A DNA stretch of 64,000 nucleotides, taken from Bauldia litoralis. Its GTDB lineage: Bacteria; Pseudomonadota; Alphaproteobacteria; Rhizobiales; Kaistiaceae. Position 1 is the first letter of the stretch, and each line of letters starts with the position of its first letter. The stretch spans positions 186,001 to 250,000 of the forward strand of contig NZ_FMXQ01000007.1 in assembly GCF_900104485.1 (NCBI RefSeq), read 5' to 3'. The notes under the pieces are model-generated. The model saw only the letters and a list, made by a program, of their open reading frames with translations. It had not been told where the DNA came from and ran no database searches. Shown in pieces: positions 21,616 through 30,135 of the stretch. Made by a program: the position numbers and the translations under genes.

Positions 21616-22602
21616 TCAGGTCCCCGCCTGGTGTCGGCGTTCGAGTCCGTAGTGCAGCGCCATCATCCCGAGAATGATCGCCCCGATGAAGATGTTATAG
21701 GCGAGCCCCGGCACGCCGATCAGGACGATGCCATTGCGCATGACGCGCAGGATGAAGACGCCGAGTACCGTGCCGATGATCGTGCCGCGGCCGCCCATCA
21801 GGGCCGTGCCGCCGATGACCACCATGGCGATGACTTCGAGCTCGTAGCCGGTGCCGCTGTTCGGGTTGGCGGCCGAGGTGCGGATCGAGCTGATGATGCC
21901 GGCCAGCGCCGCCATTGCCGAGCAGAGCATGAACAGGATGAGCTTGGTGCGGCCGACGTTGACGCCGCGCGCCGAAGCAGCGCCCGGATTGCCGCCCGAC
22001 GCCTGGATCCAGTTGCCGAACTTGGTCTGGGAGAGGATGTACCAGAAGATCACGGCGACCAGGATGAACCAGAACAGCGACATGTAGAGCCGGAAGGGCC
22101 CGACGTTGAGGTCGCCGACGAGGACCGTCGCCAGCCACTGGTCGCCGGCGTTCCAGGTCCGCTGCGGGAAGCCGTCTGTGACGAAGAGCGCGGTGCCGCG
22201 CACCACCAGCAGCATGCCGAGCGTCACGAGGAAGGACGGGATCTTCAGCCGGGTGACGAACAGGCCGCTGATGAAGCCGATGAAGGCGGCGAGGAGCAGG
22301 GCCGCGACGAAGGCCAGCTCAAGCGGCAGGATACCCTGGTTGAACAGGGTCCACATCACCACGGGAGAGAAGCCGAACACCGCGCCGACCGAGAGATCGA
22401 ACTCGCCGGCGGTCATCAGCAACGTCATCGCCAGGGCGATCAGGCCGAGTTCGACGGTGAACACCAGCGTGTTCGAGATGTTGAGCGGCGAAAGGAAATT
22501 GGGGTTGATCGAGGTGAAGACGACGATCTCGACCAGGAGCAGGACGAAGGGGCCGAACTCCGGCTTGGCGATCAGGCGACGGGCCAGGGATTGTTGTTCC
22601 AC
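21616..22602 (-). CDS. Sugar ABC transporter permease (CUT2 family, FrcC-like)
   Basis: A 328-residue permease with about eight to ten membrane segments and the CUT2 motifs G-E-F-D-L-S-V-G-A-V and A-L-M-G-G-R-G-T-I-I-G-T. It forms a homodimeric channel with the neighbouring ATPase and binding protein. It is separated from the binding-protein gene by 132 bases that contain a strong hairpin. Confidence 0.92.
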   Translation of the reverse strand: MEQQSLARRLIAKPEFGPFVLLLVEIVVFTSINPNFLSPLNISNTLVFTVELGLIALAMTLLMTAGEFDLSVGAVFGFSPVVMWTLFNQGILPLELAFVAALLLAAFIGFISGLFVTRLKIPSFLVTLGMLLVVRGTALFVTDGFPQRTWNAGDQWLATVLVGDLNVGPFRLYMSLFWFILVAVIFWYILSQTKFGNWIQASGGNPGAASARGVNVGRTKLILFMLCSAMAALAGIISSIRTSAANPNSGTGYELEVIAMVVIGGTALMGGRGTIIGTVLGVFILRVMRNGIVLIGVPGLAYNIFIGAIILGMMALHYGLERRHQAGT

Positions 22603-22685
22603 GATGCCTTCCGGGATGAATCTTGAGAAATATCGTCCCGTCGCGGCTTGGCCCGCCCGGGGTCTCTATCCGCAGTGGGAGGAGG

Positions 22686-22714
22686 GGTCTGCGGCGACGC
22701 TGCCGCCGCAGACC
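22686..22714 (-). other. Intercistronic hairpin in the sugar ABC operon
   Basis: A perfect 11-bp inverted repeat (GGTCTGCGGCG / CGCCGCAGACC, loop of 7) lies 20 bases after the binding-protein stop and about 84 bases before the permease start. There is no T-run on the minus strand, so it is more likely an mRNA-stabilising or partial read-through element, as often found after highly expressed binding-protein genes. Confidence 0.6.
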
Positions 22715-22734
22715 GGGTAACGGGAAGCGCCGGA

Positions 22735-23673
22735 CTAGTTGCCGGAGAGGATGTCGTCGACACCCTGCGCGCCGTCCTTTTCGTAGAGATTGCCGACCAG
22801 GACATCGAAGCCGGCGGGGATGCCGCTCGAGGCCATGTTGGCAAGCGAGAGGCCGATATAGCTGGTGGCGTGGGGATCCTGCCACATGGCGGCATTGACG
22901 TAGCCGGTCAGGACCTCCTGCGTGGTGTCGAGCGAATTGCCCCAGCCGACGACCGGGATTTCGCCCGGCTTGACGCCGGTCTGGTCGAAGACGCGCTTGA
23001 TCGAGCCGGTCACCAGATCGCCGAGACCGATGATCGCGGAGATCTTGTCGCGGTTGGCGGTGACGTAGTCGGACATGCGGGTGATGACCTCGGCCTGGTC
23101 AAGGGTCGCCTCGGTGACTTCCCAGGTGATGCCGAGCGGCTCGAAGACGGTCTTGATGCCTTCTTCTTCCTGAACGCCGTAGGTGGCGCCCGGGATCTCG
23201 ACCGGCATCCAGACGAAATCGCCTTCCTTCACGTGGCCGTTGTCGACCAGATACTGCGCCCACTGCTTGCCGGTCTGGACGAGGTCCATGCCGACATAGG
23301 CGTCGAAGTCGACCGACGGGTCGGGGGTGTTGATGTTGATGACCGGAATGCCGGCAGCCTTGGCTTCGTTGACGACATCATTCATCGAGCCCGGATCGGG
23401 GCTGGTGGTGACGATGGCGTCGGCGCCGGTGGCGATGGCCGACCGTACGGCTTCCTGCTGCGAGGGCACGTCGCCGCTGTGGAACGAGGTGTTGACAGTG
23501 TTGCCGGTGTCCTCGGCCCACTGGTTCGCGCCCTGGAGGAAATAGGTCCAGACCGGATCGGCGGGACCACCATGCGAGATCCAGTAGAAGGTCTTGGCGG
23601 CGGCTTGCGAAGACAGCGGAACGGCCAGCGCGATCGCGGCGCCGACAAGCAGACCTGTCACTCTCTTGAGCAT
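22735..23673 (-). CDS. Sugar ABC transporter substrate-binding protein (FrcB-like)
   Basis: A 312-residue periplasmic protein. The signal peptide covers about residues 1-28 (cleavage near Q-A-A-A). The mature protein has the peripla_BP_4 fold of ribose/galactose-type binding proteins: F-H-S-G-D-V-P-S-Q-Q-E-A-V, A-D-A-I-V-T-T-S-P-D-P and V-V-G-W-G-N-S-L-D-T-T blocks. It is the first gene of the three-gene importer. No sugar kinase or isomerase is adjacent, so the sugar cannot be named. Confidence 0.88.
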   Translation of the reverse strand: MLKRVTGLLVGAAIALAVPLSSQAAAKTFYWISHGGPADPVWTYFLQGANQWAEDTGNTVNTSFHSGDVPSQQEAVRSAIATGADAIVTTSPDPGSMNDVVNEAKAAGIPVININTPDPSVDFDAYVGMDLVQTGKQWAQYLVDNGHVKEGDFVWMPVEIPGATYGVQEEEGIKTVFEPLGITWEVTEATLDQAEVITRMSDYVTANRDKISAIIGLGDLVTGSIKRVFDQTGVKPGEIPVVGWGNSLDTTQEVLTGYVNAAMWQDPHATSYIGLSLANMASSGIPAGFDVLVGNLYEKDGAQGVDDILSGN

Positions 23674-23802
23674 GAAATTCCTCCCTTTGGGTACAATTCT
23701 ATTGGCCCCGCTCGGATGCGGGACGGCCGCTGGAGTGTCGCGCGTCCGTCTCGCCGCCGCAAGTAGATCAAATGATGGAAATCAACCAGCGATCGGCCGG
23801 CC

Positions 23803-25416
23803 TCATTCCCGGGTGAAGGTGCCGAGCCCGTTGACGTCATAGAAGTCGAGCACGACGCCCGATGCCGGGACACCGCTGTCGACGTCGAAGATGGCGCCCG
23901 CCAGCCCGTTGGCATTCTCTCCGATCGTCTCGAAGCTGAAGGTGTCGCCATCGAAATGGCTGAGGGCGAAGGTGGTCGGCGCCGCCTCCGGCCCCATCGT
24001 CATCGACAGCGTGTCGCCGGATGCCGAGACGGTGAGGGGGCCGTAGTAGCTGTTCTGGTAGGTGCCGGCATAGGCGTCGAGGTCGCGGGCCGGAGTCGGG
24101 TCGGCGGGCACGTCGGAGTAGTCGACGGCGGGCGCCGCGGCGGCATCCATTTGCTCGAAGGCCCCGCCGATGAAGCTGACCCATTCGACGGTCTGGTGGC
24201 CGTTCTGGGCGACGTCGACGAACGCCGCTCCGATCGCCTCGGCGACGCCGATCGGGCGACCGTTGGTCAGGGTGACGACGCCGAGATCCTCGCCAGGCAT
24301 CAGCAGGACGTTGGTGGCGGTGCCGAGGTTGAAGGCACCCGAATGGCTGATCCGCGAGCGGCCCTCGTCGTCGTAGCTGACATTCCAGCCGAGGCCGTAG
24401 AAACCGGCGCGATTGGCAGCACTGCGCGGTTCGTGCGGGATGACCTGCGGCACATGTGGCGACACCAGCGCCGCCTCGTCGATCAGCCGGACTCCATCGA
24501 GCATGCCGTCGGCAAGCTGCAGCCGGACGAAGCGGAGCATGTCGTTGAGCGAGGCGCTGGCGCCGCCGGCCGGCGCCTCCGCGTCGGGCTGGCGGTCATA
24601 GCGCGCCACCCAGGTCCCGTCCGGCAGGCGGGCGTGGATGCGGGCGCGATCCTCGTGGGCGAGGTAGTCCGCGTGACGGTAGCTGGCGGTGGTCATCGCC
24701 GCCGGGCCGAACAGGACCTTGTCGGCAAGGTCCTCCCAACTCATGCCGGCCGCCACCGCGGCAGCGATGCCGCCCTCGGTGTAGCCGAAGTTGCTGTACT
24801 GGTACGTCGCGCGAAACGGCTCGAGCGGCTGCTGGTCGAGACGGGCGAGGATGTAGTCGCGGTCGAAGCCGAGGTCCTCGAGCAGGTCGCCGGCGCCGGT
24901 CCGCAATCCGCTGCGATGCGACAGGAGATCGACGAAGGTCGCGTTCTCGGTGACATAGGGATCGGACAGGGCGAAGTCCGGGTTGTGCTCGACGACCGGG
25001 TCGTGCCAGTCGATCAGCCCGTCGCCGACGAGCTTGGCGACGATGGTCGAGGCGATCGGCTTCGACACCGAGGCCAGCATGAAGACGGTCTCCGGGTCGA
25101 TCGCACCGGGCTTGCCGATCTCGCGGACGCCGAAGCCCTTCGCATAGACGACCTCGTCCCGGTAGACGACGCCGACCGCGATGCCCGGGACGCCGGTCCG
25201 CGCCATCGCGTCCTCGACGATCCCATCGAGTTCGCCGAGCGCCGTGTCGATTGCCGCCTTGTCGAACAGCGGCGGCACCGGCGCGACCGGCGCCGGCAGG
25301 AGAGCGGGCTTCGCGTCCTGCGCGAGCGTCGGACCAGCCAGCGGAACGGCGGCAAGGATCATGGCGGCCGCAAGCGGGCGGAGCCGGGGCGAGCGGGAAG
25401 AGATGGTGATGACCAC
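23803..25416 (-). CDS. Exported serine hydrolase (beta-lactamase/class C penicillin-binding-protein family)
   Basis: A 537-residue protein starting at a GTG (25416) with AGGGAG upstream and a good signal peptide ending A-L-A-Q-like (L-A-Q-D). The catalytic motifs are S-V-S-K (116-119), Y-S-N (207-209) and H-S-G (357-359). The C-terminal ~120 residues form a separate beta domain like DUF3471. Such proteins are periplasmic esterases, D-peptidases or beta-lactamase-like enzymes; the exact activity is open. In-frame ATGs at 25449 and 25464 would destroy the signal-peptide pattern. It is divergent from the IclR operon. Confidence 0.85.
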   Translation of the reverse strand: MVITISSRSPRLRPLAAAMILAAVPLAGPTLAQDAKPALLPAPVAPVPPLFDKAAIDTALGELDGIVEDAMARTGVPGIAVGVVYRDEVVYAKGFGVREIGKPGAIDPETVFMLASVSKPIASTIVAKLVGDGLIDWHDPVVEHNPDFALSDPYVTENATFVDLLSHRSGLRTGAGDLLEDLGFDRDYILARLDQQPLEPFRATYQYSNFGYTEGGIAAAVAAGMSWEDLADKVLFGPAAMTTASYRHADYLAHEDRARIHARLPDGTWVARYDRQPDAEAPAGGASASLNDMLRFVRLQLADGMLDGVRLIDEAALVSPHVPQVIPHEPRSAANRAGFYGLGWNVSYDDEGRSRISHSGAFNLGTATNVLLMPGEDLGVVTLTNGRPIGVAEAIGAAFVDVAQNGHQTVEWVSFIGGAFEQMDAAAAPAVDYSDVPADPTPARDLDAYAGTYQNSYYGPLTVSASGDTLSMTMGPEAAPTTFALSHFDGDTFSFETIGENANGLAGAIFDVDSGVPASGVVLDFYDVNGLGTFTRE

Positions 25417-25594
25417 GATAGGTCTCCCTGTTGAGCGATACCCGGACATGAAGGCGGCGGGCATTTTCGGTTCAACTATAGGAGCGCACGGTTATCGAAG
25501 CGACAATGATCACGGCTGCCTGTCCGGGAGCGTTTGCCAGGATGTCCGTGTCGACGCACCGCGGCTCGCGACGTTGATTTGACTCGCCGCGTTA

Positions 25595-25617
25595 AAGTTG
25601 GAACACTATTCCAACTT
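25595..25617 (+). promoter_or_regulatory. Probable IclR-family operator
   Basis: A perfect 9-bp inverted repeat, AAGTTGGAA-CACTA-TTCCAACTT, lies 36 bases before the iclR-type start codon. A possible -35 box TTGACT (25579-25584) places the -10 region inside the repeat, which would allow autorepression and control of the downstream transporter genes. Confidence 0.65.
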
Positions 25618-25652
25618 GCAATGATGTTCCGGATCAGGGGAGTGGATCGGAA

Positions 25653-26456
25653 GTGGCGGGGCAGATCGACAGGGCGTTGAGCGTACTCGAACTGCTGTCC
25701 GATCAGCCGCAAGGCCGCTCGCTCGGCGAGATTGCCGAAGCGATCGCGATCCCGAAAAGCGCTACCCATCGCATCCTGGCAACGTTGATCGAGCGCGATT
25801 TCGTCGAACAGGATCGCAGCACCCAGCATTATCGCCTGTCGATCCGCCTGGCGGCTCTCGGCTTCCGTCACCTGGCCGGAATCGGGCTGGCGGAGATCTG
25901 CCAGCCGCAGCTTGACGCACTGGCCGGCTCGACCGGGGAATTCGTCCGTCTCGGCGTGGTCACCGGCGAACGGCTGAGCTTCATCGCGGAGGCGCAAGGC
26001 GCCCGAAGCGGGCTGCGCTACGAGGGGGCGTTCGGCCGGCGCGACGTTCGCCTGCACGCGACCGCGACGGGCAAGGCCTGGCTCGCGACCCTGCCGGAAG
26101 AAGACGCGGTGCGCCTTGTCCTGCAGCAGGGGTTCGGCACACCCGAAGAACTCGGCCCCCGCGTCATCACCACAATCCCTGCGCTGCTGACCGACCTGGC
26201 CCGCACCCGCCGGCAGGGCTACGCGACGGTCTATGAGGAAGCCGATCCGGGTGTTGCCGCCGTCAGCGCGGTGATCCCCGGACATGGCAAGGATGCGCCG
26301 GTCGTCGGCACGATCGCCGTCATCGGTCCGATCGTCCGTCTGACCCGCAAGCGGATGGCGGGCGTCGGCGCCGAGGTGATCGAGGCAGCGGGGCGGCTGT
26401 CGCTGATGTGGCCGTCGCATCCGTACCGGCCGACCGACGCGCTGGCGGGGGAGTAG
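25653..26456 (+). CDS. IclR family transcriptional regulator
   Basis: A 267-residue regulator. The N-terminal winged helix-turn-helix spans about residues 5-65 (L-G-E-I-A-E-A-I-A-I-P-K-S-A-T-H-R is the recognition region). The C-terminal IclR effector domain follows (G-A-R-S-G-L-R-Y, L-H-A-T-A-T-G-K-A-W-L-A). The start is GTG, 10 bases after GGGGAG. It is the first gene of a run reaching to 30116 and probably controls it in response to the imported compound. Confidence 0.93.
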   Translation: MAGQIDRALSVLELLSDQPQGRSLGEIAEAIAIPKSATHRILATLIERDFVEQDRSTQHYRLSIRLAALGFRHLAGIGLAEICQPQLDALAGSTGEFVRLGVVTGERLSFIAEAQGARSGLRYEGAFGRRDVRLHATATGKAWLATLPEEDAVRLVLQQGFGTPEELGPRVITTIPALLTDLARTRRQGYATVYEEADPGVAAVSAVIPGHGKDAPVVGTIAVIGPIVRLTRKRMAGVGAEVIEAAGRLSLMWPSHPYRPTDALAGE

Positions 26457-26459
26457 GGC

Positions 26460-27254
26460 ATGCGGAAAACCATGGCCTGGCTGAAACGATCCCGGCACGC
26501 CTTCTTTGCCTTCGCCGGATTGCTGATCGTCTGGGAAGCCTGGGTGCGGATCGCCGATGTGCCGGTCTACCTGCTGCCGCCGCCGAGCATGGTCGCCGTC
26601 GATCTCTTCGAGCGCTGGCCGAGAGTCCTCGACCACGCGCTGGTCACCGGTAACGAGATTGTCGCCGGCTTCCTGCTGGCGGTCGTCGTCAGCATTCCGC
26701 TGGCGATGATCATCGCCTATTCGCGGCCTGTCGAGCGGTCGCTCTATCCGGTGATCGTCTTCCTGCAGATCGTGCCGAAGATCGCCATCGCGCCGCTCTT
26801 CATCATCTGGTTCGGCTTCGGCTTCACGCCCAAGCTGCTCTTGGTCTTCCTGCTGTCCTTCTTCCCGATCGTCGTCAGCGGCATCGCCGGGTTCAAGTCG
26901 CTCGATCCGGACGTGATGGACCTTGCCCGCTCGACCGGCGCCAACGGGCTGAAGATGTTCCTCAGGATCCGGCTGCCGCAGGCGCTGCCGCAGATCTTCA
27001 CCGGCCTCAAGGTCGGTGCCGCACTGGCGGCGACGGCGGCGGTGGTGGCCGAGTTCGTCGCCTCCGACAGCGGGCTTGGCTACCTGCTGCTCGAATACAA
27101 TTCCAACCTCGAGACCCCGATGGTTTTCGCGGTGATCATTGTTCTCAGCGTGCTCGGCCTGCTCGTCTATTACGCCGTCGAACTGATCGAGCGGCTGGCG
27201 ATCCCGTGGCACGTCTCCAATCGCGCAACGGCCGAGGAGGCGCGGACGACCTGA
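26460..27254 (+). CDS. NitT/TauT-type ABC transporter permease
   Basis: A 264-residue inner-membrane permease of the SsuC/TauC/NrtB type with six predicted membrane segments and the conserved cytoplasmic loop (D-L-A-R-S-T-G-A-N-G-L-K-M-F to R-L-P-Q-A-L-P-Q-I-F-T-G-L) that contacts the ATPase. It begins three bases after the regulator stop, so cotranscription is expected. The C-terminus has a short basic tail. Confidence 0.93.
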   Translation: MRKTMAWLKRSRHAFFAFAGLLIVWEAWVRIADVPVYLLPPPSMVAVDLFERWPRVLDHALVTGNEIVAGFLLAVVVSIPLAMIIAYSRPVERSLYPVIVFLQIVPKIAIAPLFIIWFGFGFTPKLLLVFLLSFFPIVVSGIAGFKSLDPDVMDLARSTGANGLKMFLRIRLPQALPQIFTGLKVGAALAATAAVVAEFVASDSGLGYLLLEYNSNLETPMVFAVIIVLSVLGLLVYYAVELIERLAIPWHVSNRATAEEARTT

Positions 27255-27297
27255 AGACCGTCTTCGGCACGAACCGAAAATTCAAAGGGAGGAAATA

Positions 27298-28281
27298 ATG
27301 AAAAGACTCGTTCGGGTTGCGGCACGCCTCGGCGTCACCGCGGTTCTCTCGGTATCCACCGTCTTCGTGGCCAATGCCGCCGACGAGGCGACGCTGCGCC
27401 TCAACTGGCTGCTCGGCGGCCTTCATGCGCCATTCTATCTCGGCGTCGAGCGCGGCTACTACGCCGACGAAGACATCGACCTGACGATCAACGAGGGCAA
27501 GGGCTCCGGCGTCGCGATGCAGGTCATCGCCGCCAAGGGCGACACCTTCGGCATGTCCGACGCCGGCACGCTGATGCTCGGCGTGTCCAAGGGCCAGAAC
27601 GTCAAGGCGATCATGTCGCTGCTCAACACATCGGGCTTCGGCATCATTTCGCTGGCCGACGCCAACATCAAGACGGCGAAGGACCTCGAGGGCAAGACAC
27701 TGGCGGTCTCGCCGGGCGACGCCCTGACGCAGCTCTTCCCCGCCATCGTCGCCGCCAACGACCTCGACCAGGACAAAATCAAGCTGGTCTTCATGGATCC
27801 GGGCGCCAAGCCGGTCGCGGTGATGGAAAAGACGGTCGACGCGCTGCTCGGCGGCATCGACGACCAGATCTTCCTGATCCAGGCCCAGGGCTTCGACGCC
27901 GAGGCGCTGCGCTTCGCCGATCTCGGCGCGAACACCGTCGGCATCACCGTCCACACCAACGGAGACACGATCGAGGAAAACCCGGACCTCGTCGCCCGCT
28001 TCGTCCGCGCCAGCCAGAAGGCCTGGGACGCGGCGGTCGAGGATCCGGAGGCCGCGGTCGCGGCGGCGATGAAGGTCAAGCCGGACCTCAACGCCGACTC
28101 CTTGCTCAAGCAGTTGAAGGTCGATCTCGACCTGCTGCAGTCGGCCAACACCCAGGGCAAGCCGATCGGCTATGCGGCGGAAGCCGACTGGGAGCTGACC
28201 AAGGAACTGCTGACCAAGTATCGCGACCTCGATACCGACCGGCCGGCCGACTCTTTCTATACCAACGAGTTCGTCGAGTAG
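27298..28281 (+). CDS. NMT1/THI5-like ABC transporter substrate-binding protein
   Basis: A 327-residue periplasmic protein with a signal peptide (cleavage after A-N-A at about residue 28) and the SsuA/THI5 fold: L-R-L-N-W-L-L-G-G-L-H-A-P-F-Y-L-G-V-type opening, then G-S-G-V-A-M-Q-V-I-A. Relatives bind sulfonates, nitrate, pyrimidine precursors or other small organics, so the family does not define the ligand. GGGAGG lies just before the ATG. Confidence 0.9.
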   Translation: MKRLVRVAARLGVTAVLSVSTVFVANAADEATLRLNWLLGGLHAPFYLGVERGYYADEDIDLTINEGKGSGVAMQVIAAKGDTFGMSDAGTLMLGVSKGQNVKAIMSLLNTSGFGIISLADANIKTAKDLEGKTLAVSPGDALTQLFPAIVAANDLDQDKIKLVFMDPGAKPVAVMEKTVDALLGGIDDQIFLIQAQGFDAEALRFADLGANTVGITVHTNGDTIEENPDLVARFVRASQKAWDAAVEDPEAAVAAAMKVKPDLNADSLLKQLKVDLDLLQSANTQGKPIGYAAEADWELTKELLTKYRDLDTDRPADSFYTNEFVE

Positions 28282-28283
28282 TC

Positions 28284-29165
28284 ATGGCCGAACTTCGGCT
28301 TGCAGCAAGTCGGGACGATGCCGCGCCGGAGGTTTCCGGCGCGGCGTCAGCCGGCCCGGTGTCGATCGCGGTTCGCAACGTCTCGAAGGTCTTTGCCCGC
28401 GACGGGCAGGAGACAGTCGCGCTCGACGGGGTGGATCTCGACATTCGCGAGGGCGAGTTCCTGGCCGTCGTCGGCCCGTCGGGATGCGGCAAGAGCACCC
28501 TGATGCGCCTGATCGGCGGGCTGGACATGCCAACCCGGGGCGAGGTCACCATCGGCGGGGCGGCGATCACCGCGCCGGTGACCGACCTCGGCATCGTCTT
28601 TCAGAAGCCGGTCCTGCTCGAATGGCGGACGGTGCTCGAAAACGTCATGTTCCAGATCGACATGCGGGGCGAGAAGCGGCGCGACCATCTCGATTCCGCC
28701 CGGCAACTGCTCGCCGCCGTCGGGCTCGCGGACTTTGAGAACCGCTATCCGCACGAATTGTCCGGCGGCATGCAGCAGCGGGCGTCGATCGCCCGGGCGC
28801 TGATCCACGAACCGCCGCTGCTCCTGATGGACGAGCCCTTCGGCGCGCTCGACGCGTTGACCCGGGAACAGATGCGCCTCGATCTCGAGGAACTCTGGCT
28901 GTCGACCAGGAAGACGGTGATCTTCATCACCCACAGTATCGACGAAGCCGTGCTGCTCGCCGATCGCGTGGTGGTGATGACGCCGCGCCCCGGCCGGGTC
29001 GACCGCATTCTCGACATCCCGCTCGAAAGGCCCCGCGGCCTTGAGGGGCGCAAGACGCCCGAATTCCTCGCCGCGGTCGACGAGATCACCGAGCTTTTCC
29101 TTGCCAACGGCACGCTGCACGCCTCGCGTCCGGTCCTCAATCTTCTCAACAAAAAGGAGCCTTGA
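28284..29165 (+). CDS. NitT/TauT-type ABC transporter ATP-binding protein
   Basis: A 293-residue ATPase. It has about 25 extra N-terminal residues, then Walker A G-P-S-G-C-G-K-S-T, signature L-S-G-G-M-Q-Q-R-A, Walker B L-L-L-M-D-E-P-F-G-A-L-D, and the H-switch region F-I-T-H-S-I-D-E-A. It begins two bases after the binding-protein stop and its own stop abuts the next start. Confidence 0.94.
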   Translation: MAELRLAASRDDAAPEVSGAASAGPVSIAVRNVSKVFARDGQETVALDGVDLDIREGEFLAVVGPSGCGKSTLMRLIGGLDMPTRGEVTIGGAAITAPVTDLGIVFQKPVLLEWRTVLENVMFQIDMRGEKRRDHLDSARQLLAAVGLADFENRYPHELSGGMQQRASIARALIHEPPLLLMDEPFGALDALTREQMRLDLEELWLSTRKTVIFITHSIDEAVLLADRVVVMTPRPGRVDRILDIPLERPRGLEGRKTPEFLAAVDEITELFLANGTLHASRPVLNLLNKKEP

Positions 29166-30116
29166 ATGGCTATCAACCCGCTGAGCGGCATCGTCTCCGC
29201 ACCCATGCTGCCGTTCAATCCGGACTTCACCATCGACTGGGAGTCCTACCGTCCCTACGTCGGCTGGATCGCGGAGCAGAAGCCGACCGCCATCGCCATC
29301 AACATGGATGCCAGCGAAGGGCCGTCGCTCAGCCGTGACGAACAGATCGCGGTGCTCAAGGCGACCGTCGAGGTCGTCGCCGGCGCCTGCCCGGTCTTCT
29401 CGGGACTGATCGCCGGCTACACGGCCGACGCGGTCGAGTGGGGCAACACGCTGAAGGCCGCCGGCGCCGAAGGCCTGGCGGCGTTCCCGCCGTTCCCGAC
29501 CTTCCTTGGCAACCCGGTGCCGAGCGAGATGATCTACCAGTATCACAAGGCGCTGGCCGACGGCATCGGCCTGCCGCTGGTCGCCTTCCAGTTCCCCAAG
29601 GCCTTTGGCCCCGACTATCCGCCGGAGGTGCTGGAGCGGCTTGCCGGCATCCCCGAGATCATCGGCCTGAAAGAGGCCTCCTTCGACGTCGCCAAGACGA
29701 TTGAGACGATCGACGCGGTGGCGAAACTGCCGCGCAAGATCGGCATCATGACCGGCAGCGACACCTTCATCTTCGAGGCGATGCTGATGGGTTGCGACGG
29801 GGCGCTGATCGGCTTTGCCGGAACCGCGACGGACGAGTTGATCGCCATGCAGCGGGCGGCCGCCACCGGCGACTTCGCCACCGGCAAGGAGATCTGGGAC
29901 CGCCTCGGCCCGCTGGCGCGCTATTGCTGGCGTCCGCCGATCCGCGACTACCGCCCGCGGATGAAGGAGGTGCTGGTCATGCAGGGCCACTTCAAGAGCG
30001 CCGCCGTTCGTCCGCCGCAACTGCCTGTCGACGACGCCGAACGCCGCGAATTGCGCCGCCTGGCCGAGCAGGCCGGCCTGATCGGCGAAGGCGCGCAGCG
30101 CACGGCCGCCGAATAG
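29166..30116 (+). CDS. Dihydrodipicolinate synthase/N-acetylneuraminate lyase family protein with altered active-site motifs
   Basis: A 316-residue TIM-barrel protein of the DapA family. The Schiff-base lysine is present (K169 in I-I-G-L-K-E-A). The substrate carboxylate motif, usually G-T-T-G-E, reads M-D-A-S-E here (47-51), and the usual catalytic Tyr of Y-N-x-P is replaced by Phe (F141 in A-F-Q-F-P). It is therefore unlikely to be a true DapA; an aldolase, hydratase or dehydratase acting on the compound brought in by the adjacent importer is inference. Its start directly follows the ATPase stop. Confidence 0.85.
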   Translation: MAINPLSGIVSAPMLPFNPDFTIDWESYRPYVGWIAEQKPTAIAINMDASEGPSLSRDEQIAVLKATVEVVAGACPVFSGLIAGYTADAVEWGNTLKAAGAEGLAAFPPFPTFLGNPVPSEMIYQYHKALADGIGLPLVAFQFPKAFGPDYPPEVLERLAGIPEIIGLKEASFDVAKTIETIDAVAKLPRKIGIMTGSDTFIFEAMLMGCDGALIGFAGTATDELIAMQRAAATGDFATGKEIWDRLGPLARYCWRPPIRDYRPRMKEVLVMQGHFKSAAVRPPQLPVDDAERRELRRLAEQAGLIGEGAQRTAAE

Positions 30117-30135
30117 GGCTGCGGCGAGGGCGGCT

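Noticed and set aside
29166-30116. Annotation as dapA (lysine biosynthesis)
   Set aside because: The G-T-T-G-E and catalytic Tyr motifs are changed and the genomic context is a transporter operon, not lysine synthesis.
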